DNA of 61,178 bases from Chitinivorax sp. B (lineage in GTDB: Bacteria; Pseudomonadota; Gammaproteobacteria; Burkholderiales; SCOH01), in contig NZ_SCOH01000033.1 in NCBI RefSeq assembly GCF_005503445.1, positions 1-61,178 of the forward strand, in the 5' to 3' direction. The notes under the pieces were generated by a model that saw nothing but the letters and a program-made list of their open reading frames with translations, made no database searches and was not told where the DNA came from. This document shows positions 40,879 through 48,944 of the stretch, in pieces. Position 1 is the stretch's first letter, and every line of letters begins with the position of its first letter. The translations under genes were made by a program, and so were the position numbers.

Positions 40879-42192
40879 CTAAAGTACATGGCTTTGCTTC
40901 AATTCCAGATACCGATTGACCAGCGCCAGTGGTAGTTGCTCGGGGACAACATCGAGACATCGAGCACCACTGGCCGTCAATTGCCGCAAGGCATGCTGGC
41001 GACTGTTGTTATAGTCAACCGTGGCGGCAAAGGTGAGCGCATCGTCAAGGGTATTGACCATGTGGTGCGATAATTCCAGTGCCTCTTCGCGCAAGCTGGC
41101 TAGTACGACCAGATGACGTTCGCGCAGCAGCTTCAATGCGGGCAAGAGAATGCTATTATCTTCATCACGTAGGCTTGTGACCAAGATGACCAAGCTACGC
41201 CGCTTGACCTGAGCCATCAAATCCAATGCGGCACGGACATAGTCCGGCGACTGATTGCTTGGTTGCAGATCGAACAGCGAATCCATCAACAACGTGGATG
41301 TTGATTTGGCCTTGCGTGGTGACAGAAAGCGCGCCTGTTCACTGGCAAAGGTCAGCAGTCCGACCGCATCGCCTTGTCTTAACGCGACATGTCCGAGTAA
41401 CAACAAGGCATTCAAGGCGTGATCAAAATGTGATAGCTCGCCGTCTTGCGCACTCATACGGCGACCACAATCCAACAGAAAGACGACCTGTTGATCCCGT
41501 TCGTCCTGATATTCACGTGAAATCAGTTTGCGCGTACGAGCAGTGGCTTTCCAGTCTATTTGGCGCTGGCTGTCACCTTCTCGATATTCGCGTAATTGGT
41601 GAAACTCCATGCCTTCCCCGCGCCGACGATGCTGAAGCACACCCAGCAAGCTCAGGCGGTTGGCGGTTGCAAGCAATGCATAACCTGCCACTTTAGCGAA
41701 GTTTGGGAACACGCGAATGGTCTGTTCCCTGCCGAGTCGCACGGTGCGTTGCCACAGGCCGAGCGGACTGTTCAGCCGTGCTTCGACCCGCCCAAATTGA
41801 AAGCTGCCACGTTGAGTGGCGCGTACTTGATAGCTTAAGTGCATCCCCGTCTTACCTGGTAGACGAATATGCAAAGGCAGATCCTGACAGGCCAGTTCCA
41901 TGGGGTGATGGTCATATAACAAGGCTTTGATGGGTAGGCTGCCGGTGTGGCGCAATGTCAGTTTGACTGTGGATTCCACCCCGACCGGAATCACACCAGA
42001 CACTTCACGTTCGACTGTCAGTAGCAAAGGGGTTCGCAGTGCCAAGATGGCATCCAGTAATGCGACACCGCCCAATACAAGCAGCACGATACGCCAGGGC
42101 TCCTGAAGCAGCTCAGGCCAGGGAATAGTGGCTACAGCCAGTGCCAGTAGCACCAGTAGTAGCGCAAGTAGTAGGCGGCTGGGTTGCAACAT
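40879..42192 (-). CDS. DUF58 protein, MoxR partner
   Basis: 437 residues. Two N-terminal membrane helices (~7-25 and 34-52), then a beta-sandwich (VEREVSGVIPVGVESTVKLT) and the DUF58 mark EGMEFHQLREYREGDSQRQIDWKATART. The last third is a von Willebrand A-like fold (FLLDCGRRM in place of the DxSxS metal site, so the MIDAS may be weakened). DUF58 proteins nearly always follow a MoxR ATPase, as here, where the ATPase stop is 2 bases before the start. The pair is thought to assemble or insert cofactors or complexes in the envelope. The substrate is not known. Confidence 0.88.
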   Translation of the reverse strand: MLQPSRLLLALLLVLLALAVATIPWPELLQEPWRIVLLVLGGVALLDAILALRTPLLLTVEREVSGVIPVGVESTVKLTLRHTGSLPIKALLYDHHPMELACQDLPLHIRLPGKTGMHLSYQVRATQRGSFQFGRVEARLNSPLGLWQRTVRLGREQTIRVFPNFAKVAGYALLATANRLSLLGVLQHRRRGEGMEFHQLREYREGDSQRQIDWKATARTRKLISREYQDERDQQVVFLLDCGRRMSAQDGELSHFDHALNALLLLGHVALRQGDAVGLLTFASEQARFLSPRKAKSTSTLLMDSLFDLQPSNQSPDYVRAALDLMAQVKRRSLVILVTSLRDEDNSILLPALKLLRERHLVVLASLREEALELSHHMVNTLDDALTFAATVDYNNSRQHALRQLTASGARCLDVVPEQLPLALVNRYLELKQSHVL

Positions 42193-42194
42193 GG

Positions 42195-43178
42195 TTATTG
42201 GCGTGGCGCCTCGACTTCAATTAGCAATTGCTGTAGCAAGCGGTCGGCATCGGTACCTTCAATCTCGGCTTCTGGTGCAGGTATGACCCGATGGCGCAAG
42301 GTGGGTAGTGCAATCTGCTTGATATCATCTGGCGTGACAAACGTGCGCCCAGCCAACAATGCGCAGGCTCTGCCGGCCCGCACCAGGGCAATGGCACCAC
42401 GAGGGCCTGCGCCACTGGCCAGGCGTGGAAATTCGCGTGTGGCACGGGTCAGGCGAACTGCATAATCCAATACCCGATCATCCAGGATGATGCGTGCCGC
42501 CATTTCCTGCAACGCCAGTACTGTGGCTGGTTTGATCAATGTCGGGACGACATTGACATCTAGCTGCTCGCCCACCGCACCGTTGGTGACCTGCTTGACC
42601 AGACGGGTTTCTTCATCGAGCGTGGGATAGTCAATGCGAATCTTCAGCAGGAACCGGTCCAGCTGCGCTTCAGGGAGGGGATAGGTTCCTTCTTGGTCAA
42701 TCGGGTTCTCGGTGGCTAACACCATGAACGGGGCGTCCAGCAAGTGTGCTTCCCCCTCAATGGTGACCTGTCGTTCCTGCATGACTTCCAGCAATGCTGC
42801 TTGTGTTTTGGCGGGAGCGCGGTTGATTTCGTCTGCCAACAGCAGATGAGTGAAAACTGGACCTTTACGGGTCGAGAATTTGCCGGTGGCAGGGTCATAA
42901 AGTGTATGCCCAGTCACATCGGATGGCATGAGATCCGGCGTGAACTGAATACGCCGGAAATCGCCATTGAAGGTTTTGGCCAGGGCCTTGACCAGCAAGG
43001 TCTTACCCAAGCCTGGGACGCCTTCAATCAATACGTGTCCGCCTGCCAGTAAGGCAATCAGGGTTTGGTCGATGATATCGCGTTGGCCGACCAGTGCGCG
43101 ACCAATGGCATCGCGCATGGCATCTAGGGCTTTGACGGCTTCGCCCAGTCGGGATTCGAATGTCGGATCTTGCGTCAT
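42195..43178 (-). CDS. MoxR-family AAA+ ATPase
   Basis: 327 residues. Walker A GVPGLGKTLLVKAL, Walker B HLLLADEINRAPAKTQAALL, sensor ATENPIDQEGTYPLPEAQLD and a C-terminal lid with VRAGRACALLAGRTFVTPDD. This is the MRP/MoxR type that acts as a chaperone for partner proteins with von Willebrand A domains. The DUF58 gene lies 2 bases behind and the DUF4350 gene 8 bases ahead, so all are in one transcript. It should be the energy-using member of the seven-gene membrane block. Confidence 0.93.
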   Translation of the reverse strand: MTQDPTFESRLGEAVKALDAMRDAIGRALVGQRDIIDQTLIALLAGGHVLIEGVPGLGKTLLVKALAKTFNGDFRRIQFTPDLMPSDVTGHTLYDPATGKFSTRKGPVFTHLLLADEINRAPAKTQAALLEVMQERQVTIEGEAHLLDAPFMVLATENPIDQEGTYPLPEAQLDRFLLKIRIDYPTLDEETRLVKQVTNGAVGEQLDVNVVPTLIKPATVLALQEMAARIILDDRVLDYAVRLTRATREFPRLASGAGPRGAIALVRAGRACALLAGRTFVTPDDIKQIALPTLRHRVIPAPEAEIEGTDADRLLQQLLIEVEAPRQ

Positions 43179-43186
43179 GTCTTTGC

Positions 43187-44302
43187 CTACAAGGATTGAT
43201 GAATACGGATCAAGGATTGGATGCAGCGTAGAAATGCATCGCTGCGTTTGGGTTGGCCGTGAAGTGCAGCCTCGATATCAGAAGGTGTCAGATGGCTACG
43301 TTCGCTTAGTTGGGTGATCAACTGAGCCGTTGGCAACGAGGCCAGTGCAGGGTACTGCTGGCTCAAGCGACGAGTTACCCATTCACGTACTTGAGTGAGC
43401 ATCCAGGCTTGCATGCCATGCTGCCACCAGAAGCGGCCCACGGCTGCAAGATGTTCACCTAGTCGACGCCGGACGGGCTGCGGATCTGGCTGGATTGGCC
43501 CGAATCGAGGCGCAACATGCCATAGCCATGTCAGTATCAGCACCAGAGCAGTGATGATCAAAGGTAGGGCACTACGGCTGAGCCAAGTCCAGGTCGTTTC
43601 GCCCTCGATGAAGGCAGCAATCCATACAGGGCTTGGTTTGCCGCCTTGGTTCAGCACTTGCCACAGAAAGTCAGCATGATCATGCCGAGATAAGGCATTT
43701 TCAACCATGAAATCAAAATTGGACAGAACGGTAATGCGGCCACGGCCATATTGAAGGTGCAGCATGCGCAAGCCGCTGGCATCGTTAATCGTCCATTGGG
43801 CATCCTTGCGATCTGTCAGCAGGTTTTGATATGGCGTGAACTGTACTTTGAACTGATATGCGCCAAGCTTGATGTGAGTGACATCAAGTGGCAAGTCGTT
43901 ATTCTTCACTGCATTCTCAATCGCCTCCCGGTCAATATCCAGTGCATCCAGCAGTAGATCGTTTTGATCAGGTTGTTCTGCTTCGATGAACAAATGGCCG
44001 CCACGTTTGGACCAACCCAGCAACTGATCGACGTGGGCGGGTTTGATAAATGAATCGCGGCGATCGCCCAACATCAGGGTGGCTGAGGGGGGAAGGTCTT
44101 CAAGCTCTGCCAGGGTCAACACGCGATGTGGTTTTGCACCCAATTTACCCAGCCAAAGCCGCAGGGCATAGTAAGCATCGGTTGCAGCATCGCCACTGGC
44201 GGCAACCCAGCGGGAATTGGGATAAGTCTCGACCGCGCTGATCATGAACGCGATCAGTCCGGTGACCAGAATGAGGGTGGCCCATTTGAGAAATCGTGTC
44301 AT
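43187..44302 (-). CDS. DUF4350 membrane protein
   Basis: 371 residues. N-terminal membrane anchor (~6-24, WATLILVTGLIAFMISAV), then a periplasmic-looking domain with DAYYALRLWLGKLGAKPHRV, GGHLFIEAEQPDQND and LQYGRGRITVLSNFDFMVEN, the marks of DUF4350, a predicted glutamine-amidotransferase-like fold. A second helix (~248-266, LPLIITALVLILTWLWHV) leads into a helical cytoplasmic tail. It overlaps the upstream DUF4129 gene by four bases. Such genes go with DUF4129, MoxR and DUF58 in many proteobacteria, but their job is not established. Confidence 0.85.
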   Translation of the reverse strand: MTRFLKWATLILVTGLIAFMISAVETYPNSRWVAASGDAATDAYYALRLWLGKLGAKPHRVLTLAELEDLPPSATLMLGDRRDSFIKPAHVDQLLGWSKRGGHLFIEAEQPDQNDLLLDALDIDREAIENAVKNNDLPLDVTHIKLGAYQFKVQFTPYQNLLTDRKDAQWTINDASGLRMLHLQYGRGRITVLSNFDFMVENALSRHDHADFLWQVLNQGGKPSPVWIAAFIEGETTWTWLSRSALPLIITALVLILTWLWHVAPRFGPIQPDPQPVRRRLGEHLAAVGRFWWQHGMQAWMLTQVREWVTRRLSQQYPALASLPTAQLITQLSERSHLTPSDIEAALHGQPKRSDAFLRCIQSLIRIHQSL

Positions 44303-45843
44303 TCACTGGTCTCCCGCTGCAGAAAGTAACTGGCCCAACGGGTGCAAAGTGACTCGATTGTCGTGAGGGCGGGAAGGTTGTGACCGTAGGCGGCATGTTG
44401 CCATGCAGTCACCAGCTCATTGAAATAGTGATGTGCCTCGACGGAAATCAACGCTCGACTGCGCAGCGTGCAATCTCGTTCGGTATCGCCTGGTTCAACA
44501 GGTAATTGGTAATCGTGCACCAGTGACGATAGCGATGCCCGATATAACAGTGACAAAGCCTCCCGCAATTTGCCCTGCGCGGCTAATGTCTGTGCAGCTT
44601 GGCCCGGATGGGCCGGCAAGGATTCCGGTGTGATCGCCAGGCCGAATAGTGCAGCGGGTGGCATCCGTTTACGCCAACTGGGTTTGCCAGCTTCAAATCT
44701 GACATGTCGTAATAGCCAAGCAACGGCTAACGCAATCAACAGGCCACCAACAAGCCAGACCAGCCAACGCATGCTGCTGGCCAGGAGCTCCAGCAAGCCC
44801 AGCAACCAGTGTGGATCATTTTCCGATGCGTCATGTTTGGATCGCTTATCTGTATCCAGCCATTCCCGCAACCATTGGTTAATACGTGGCTTGAGCCGCC
44901 ATGCCGTATAGTGTTCATAGTGGCCAAACTCCGGTCGAGCCACGATGTTGTCAATGGTCTGTTTGGCTTGTGAAGGAGTGGCGCTGGGTTTGGCTGGTGG
45001 GTTGGCATAGGCCGTGCCTGATTGCATGAGCGGTAGACACAGTAAGGTACCCACCAATAGCCAGCTCATGACTTGCCTGAGGTGGTGGCTACCACGATTG
45101 CGATGAGTGAGTCGCCGGAATGTCAGCTCAATATCCCATCCTTCCAACTGGCTGCGTCGATTCAAATACAAGGCAAAGCCGGATGCTACATATAACGGTT
45201 CAGTGATCAAGATGGCCGTCAGCCAAAGGCCATTACTCAGCCATTGCCATGAGGTTTCTTCACTGGTAATGGGCTCCCAGATACTGGACCATTCCGGCGA
45301 TACCATGCTGTCTGGCCATAGAATGATCAATACCATCAGAATGGCAAAAGTAAGGAATGCCTCCATATGTACCAGCACAATACCCATCCAGATGCTCTGC
45401 GAACGGCCTTCACGATCCAGTACACGCTGTCGATCTCTGCACGCTTTGCCAGATTGATGTTCCAGTTGTCGAATCGGCAGGCGGAACGTACGGGAAAGCG
45501 AAACCCTGCCTATTGTCAGGCCGTAGATCGTACCAGAATGGCGCAACAACTTTGGAAGCGCCCATAACGTTTCCCGCCAGCCCGGATGGCTACCGAAAAT
45601 CGCTTGTGAGTAGAAATGCAGAATGATTCGTTCATACACAGGTTTCAGCCACCAGACCAGCATCATGGCAAGCATCGGCCATCGCCAACAGATCAATAGT
45701 AATGGCAGAATAATGGCCAAGATTGCGGGTAGCACGGCACGGTACATCGGGAATGCCAGTTGACGATACATTGCCACGCCCAGATCCAGCGCTTCCCATG
45801 GCGTGCGACTACGCAGGGCAAGGGACATCCGATCAAGCTGCAT
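44299..45843 (-). CDS. DUF4129 membrane protein
   Basis: 514 residues with several membrane helices (~37-54, 63-80, 157-180, 205-230, 266-285, 355-377). A periplasmic segment from ~295 contains EFGHYEHYTAWRLKPRINQW, and the C-terminal DUF4129 domain reads KLREALSLLYRASLSSLVHD followed by ERDCTLRSRALIS. The family is known only from its company with MoxR, DUF58 and DUF4350, which is the arrangement here. It overlaps the SpoIIM-like gene at its start by 11 bases and the DUF4350 gene at its end by 4, showing tight coupling. Confidence 0.85.
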   Translation of the reverse strand: MQLDRMSLALRSRTPWEALDLGVAMYRQLAFPMYRAVLPAILAIILPLLLICWRWPMLAMMLVWWLKPVYERIILHFYSQAIFGSHPGWRETLWALPKLLRHSGTIYGLTIGRVSLSRTFRLPIRQLEHQSGKACRDRQRVLDREGRSQSIWMGIVLVHMEAFLTFAILMVLIILWPDSMVSPEWSSIWEPITSEETSWQWLSNGLWLTAILITEPLYVASGFALYLNRRSQLEGWDIELTFRRLTHRNRGSHHLRQVMSWLLVGTLLCLPLMQSGTAYANPPAKPSATPSQAKQTIDNIVARPEFGHYEHYTAWRLKPRINQWLREWLDTDKRSKHDASENDPHWLLGLLELLASSMRWLVWLVGGLLIALAVAWLLRHVRFEAGKPSWRKRMPPAALFGLAITPESLPAHPGQAAQTLAAQGKLREALSLLYRASLSSLVHDYQLPVEPGDTERDCTLRSRALISVEAHHYFNELVTAWQHAAYGHNLPALTTIESLCTRWASYFLQRETSE

Positions 45844-46804
45844 GTCGACGCCCCACGAACACGAAATAAATCAGCAACAGAATCCACAGTGTGATGCCCA
45901 GACCGACCTTGAACTCAAATGGTGCCCACTGGTTGGAAGACCAGAAGCCTTCAATGAACGCAGCAATGAAGGTCATGCTGGCAGCCCCGAAACAAAGGCC
46001 AACAGCAGGTTTGGCGGCATGCTTGAGGGCCGTGGCGCGACTGTAAAGGCCTGGTGCAATCAATGCCATGCCGATACGTAGGCCAGCGGCACCAGACATC
46101 ACTGCGCCCAGCAGTTCGAATGCGCTGTGACCTGAAACGAAGCCCCAGAAGTGTTCACCTGCACCGATTTGGGTGAGATAACCTGCAACTGAGCCATGCA
46201 TGATGCCATTCATGACCAGATAGAACACTGTGCCGATTCCAAACAACAGACCTCCGGCAAAACACTGGAAATCGATCTTGATATTATTGCCGATATAGTG
46301 GCCCCACATCATGAAATCGGCGCCCGAATCGCGCCCATTCTTCATCATTTCGCCTTGGTACATCTGCTCAAAATTCTTAACCTCGGCGGTGGACATGATG
46401 TGATAGATCAGCTTTGGATCCTGCTGCAGCCAGATGATGCAGATCAGCAACGGAACGAAGTAGAGTGCAGCAGCAATGAACACGACGCCACGTTGTTCAC
46501 GTACCAATTGTGGAAAGTCACGTGTGAAGAACCGCCCAATCTTGGTACTGACGCCAGTTCGAGCGCCATAGAGCACCTCATGGCCTTGCAGGGCCAGTTG
46601 ATTGAGTCTATCCAGCAGGGCGCTGGTGTACTGCCGATCACGGGCCAATGCCAAGTGGGCGCAGACATCGCGATAGATTGCCGGAATGTCACGTGCCTGC
46701 AGTGTGACCTCCTGAATCGTTGCTTTCTTGTGGCGACCATTCAACCAATGCTCGAATGCTTGCCATGTGGCTTGGTGTTGTAGTTCAAATTGCTCTTGTG
46801 TCAT
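45833..46804 (-). CDS. Stage II sporulation protein M (SpoIIM)-family membrane protein
   Basis: Start chosen at the ATG at 46804, which overlaps the RDD stop as ATGA; 323 residues. The N-terminal ~100 residues are soluble and helical. Five or so hydrophobic segments follow, with GGLLFGIGTVFYLVMNGIMH and FVSGHSAFELLGAVMSGAAG, the family signature GHs-xELxA. SpoIIM helps peptidoglycan remodelling in Bacillus, but in proteobacteria, which do not sporulate, this family travels with RDD, DUF4129 and MoxR genes as here. So a role in envelope complex assembly is more likely. Function inferred from context. Confidence 0.87.
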   Translation of the reverse strand: MTQEQFELQHQATWQAFEHWLNGRHKKATIQEVTLQARDIPAIYRDVCAHLALARDRQYTSALLDRLNQLALQGHEVLYGARTGVSTKIGRFFTRDFPQLVREQRGVVFIAAALYFVPLLICIIWLQQDPKLIYHIMSTAEVKNFEQMYQGEMMKNGRDSGADFMMWGHYIGNNIKIDFQCFAGGLLFGIGTVFYLVMNGIMHGSVAGYLTQIGAGEHFWGFVSGHSAFELLGAVMSGAAGLRIGMALIAPGLYSRATALKHAAKPAVGLCFGAASMTFIAAFIEGFWSSNQWAPFEFKVGLGITLWILLLIYFVFVGRRHAA

Positions 46805-47484
46805 CGCTGCCCCAGCAAATAACGGGCGATGCCGACCAGTTGCAGGCGTGGTGCAATGGTCTTGCGCTGATCTACCAATGGTTCCGCAAGGCTGGCCAGT
46901 TCGTCGGCGCGCTCGTCGGTCCAACCTGGCAAACGTTGGGCAAAATCGATGACTGCGCGTTGTTCTGTGGGGAGGAGTCGAGTTCTGGGCGATTGAATCG
47001 GTGCATCCGGCAGCATCTGGCCATAACGTTGTTCGTTGCTGTAGACCACAACGGTACCGGCGGCGAGATCCCCCAACCGCTGAAATCGTGAACTGATGAT
47101 CATCGACAAAAAGCCAGTCACGTACATGAGTGGCATGAAATCGATAGCCCGCAACACATTGCGCGTCATCGACGCCCCCCAGGAAACGGGGGTGCCATCG
47201 TCCATCACTGTGCGTAATTTCATCAACGACTTACCTGGCGTAGCGCCATGCCGGTAAACCTCGAAGATGACCGGGTAAAACCACTCCAGCAGAAACCATA
47301 GAATCATGGCCATGCCGGTGCCATACTGTTCCAGGCCGGCCAGTGTGGCAGAGCAGACTGCAAAGATCACCAGACGGATAATGACATCCATCAACCAGGC
47401 CAACCCGCGGGAAACTGGCCCAGCTAGCCGAAGAGTCAACTCCACACCTTCGGGTGTGGAGATGACGCGGAGTGTATCAAGCAT
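46801..47484 (-). CDS. RDD-family membrane protein
   Basis: 227 residues. Starts LDTLRVISTPEGVELTLRLA and enters the RDD domain with GPVSRGLAWLMDVIIRLVIF, the R...D..I pattern that gives the family its name; GATPGKSLMKLRTV is the second mark. Three to four membrane helices, then a ~65-residue soluble tail. RDD proteins are suspected of moving small ions or solutes. Its stop overlaps the SpoIIM start, and it begins the tightly overlapping part of the block; the BPSS1780 gene ends 12 bases before it. Confidence 0.85.
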   Translation of the reverse strand: MLDTLRVISTPEGVELTLRLAGPVSRGLAWLMDVIIRLVIFAVCSATLAGLEQYGTGMAMILWFLLEWFYPVIFEVYRHGATPGKSLMKLRTVMDDGTPVSWGASMTRNVLRAIDFMPLMYVTGFLSMIISSRFQRLGDLAAGTVVVYSNEQRYGQMLPDAPIQSPRTRLLPTEQRAVIDFAQRLPGWTDERADELASLAEPLVDQRKTIAPRLQLVGIARYLLGQR

Positions 47485-47495
47485 GCAACGGAATG

Positions 47496-48308
47496 TTATT
47501 CAGTAATGAAAATGTCATGATATGAGGCATAGATCGACGCCATCAACACAGGGGAGATGACCAGCATGCCCAGGCCAAAGGTGATGACGATCAGAACAGT
47601 CAGTAGCAACCCGATCAGACCGTATATCAGGAATGGGACAATGTTTTTTATGCATGCCTTGAAACTCATCTTCATCGCATCAAATGGCTTCATGTCATGG
47701 AATACCACCAGTGAAGGTGCAAACCAATAAGCCATCAGAATCGGGATGCTGACAGCCATAGCCAGCAGGAAGAACAGCACCATGCCAATACCCAAACCGC
47801 CAAGCGCAATCGCCGAAGAGGCATCACCCCCACCGCCAAAAATGGCGGCCAGCGCGGTAAAACCAAAAAAGACCATGAAGATGATGGCGAGTGCGATATA
47901 GACCAGGATGAAAGCACCCAGGTAGATCAAACCAACCAGGACCAGATCACCCAGTTTTTCCTTGGCAGAAAACAGATGATCAATGCGTAATTCGCCACCT
48001 TGCTGCAGTTCCCGGCAGCCCAGCATGACGCCACCCAGAAAAAATGGCATCAGCAGGTTGATGGCGATGCTGCCCAGTAATGGAATGAAGGCCATGATCA
48101 TGATCATGATGAACAGCACAATAAACAACAATACCCACATCATCGGCGCCCGCATGAACAGGTTCCAGCCGGTGCCAATCCAACTTGCACCCTGACCTGC
48201 ACCAACACTGCGGCCGTTGGGAATGAAATTACCGTCGAAGGTTTCCGATGGCCTGGAAACAACAGCCTGCGGCGCTGCGTAAGGGTTACTGCCGGGTGGT
48301 GTGGACAT
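47496..48308 (-). CDS. BPSS1780-type integral membrane protein
   Basis: Start chosen at the ATG at 48308 (AGGGAGA just upstream); 270 residues. A Pro/Gly-rich cytoplasmic start (STPPGSNPYAAPQAV) is followed by GWNLFMRAPMMWVLLFIVLF and five or six further membrane helices, with long GxxxG-rich segments. The family is known to me as BPSS1780, conserved in betaproteobacteria with no assigned role. It sits between lspA (168 bases away, with a stem-loop) and the RDD gene, so it likely starts the membrane block's own transcript. Confidence 0.72.
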   Translation of the reverse strand: MSTPPGSNPYAAPQAVVSRPSETFDGNFIPNGRSVGAGQGASWIGTGWNLFMRAPMMWVLLFIVLFIMIMIMAFIPLLGSIAINLLMPFFLGGVMLGCRELQQGGELRIDHLFSAKEKLGDLVLVGLIYLGAFILVYIALAIIFMVFFGFTALAAIFGGGGDASSAIALGGLGIGMVLFFLLAMAVSIPILMAYWFAPSLVVFHDMKPFDAMKMSFKACIKNIVPFLIYGLIGLLLTVLIVITFGLGMLVISPVLMASIYASYHDIFITE

Positions 48309-48441
48309 GTTTTCTCCCTTTATAGGTATGCTGCAATTCGCAATCGATTGCCAACGGGCTGTGTATACAAAGTTGTGCGCATTGGCATGCAATCTGGATC
48401 ATAGCAGAGCATTCAGGTGAGACGGAGGATTCAGACGGCAA

Positions 48442-48459
48442 ACCCGGGTTTCCCCGGGT
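48442..48459 (-). terminator. Stem-loop behind lspA
   Basis: ACCCGGG pairs with CCCGGGT across four bases and is followed on the minus strand by TTTG. A likely but weak terminator separating ribF-ileS-lspA from the membrane block. Confidence 0.5.
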
Positions 48460-48476
48460 GTTCCGTGCGTGGTGGG

Positions 48477-48944
48477 TCAAGTAGGCGAGGCAGGTTGCTT
48501 ACGAAAGCTGTCGATCACCATCAAGGCAGCCCCAACAGTGATGGCACTATCGGCGATATTGAATGCAGGCCAGTAGAGTTGCTGATAATAAACCTGAATG
48601 AAGTCCACTACATGACCATACGCAATGCGGTCGATCAGGTTGCCGATGGCACCGCCTAGAATCAGACTTAGCGAGGTCGCCAAAACCTTATTATCCGATT
48701 GCTTACGCAACATCCAAATAATCGCACCAGAAACAACAATGGCAATCAAGCTGAAAAAGTGTCGCTGCCAGCCCCCGGCATCAGCCAGAAAGCTGAATGC
48801 CGCACCGGGGTTGTAGGCTTTGACGATGTTGAACGACGGCACCACCGGAATGGTCTGGCCATAGAACAGGTTGCCGTCAATCCACAATTTGGTCACCTGA
48901 TCGGCAATGACGATGATCAGGGCCAACAATAACCACTTACGCAT
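48477..48944 (-). CDS. lspA: Lipoprotein signal peptidase LspA
   Basis: Start chosen at the ATG at 48944, which overlaps the end of ileS by 8 bases; 155 residues. LspA is the inner-membrane aspartic peptidase that removes signal peptides from prolipoproteins. Four membrane helices; the two catalytic Asp lie in [18 protein letters not shown] and [14 protein letters not shown], and [11 protein letters not shown] is a conserved loop. The overlap with ileS is the usual one in proteobacteria. It serves the lipoprotein at 4819, among others. Confidence 0.96.
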   Translation of the reverse strand: MRKWLLLALIIVIADQVTKLWIDGNLFYGQTIPVVPSFNIVKAYNPGAAFSFLADAGGWQRHFFSLIAIVVSGAIIWMLRKQSDNKVLATSLSLILGGAIGNLIDRIAYGHVVDFIQVYYQQLYWPAFNIADSAITVGAALMVIDSFRKQPASPT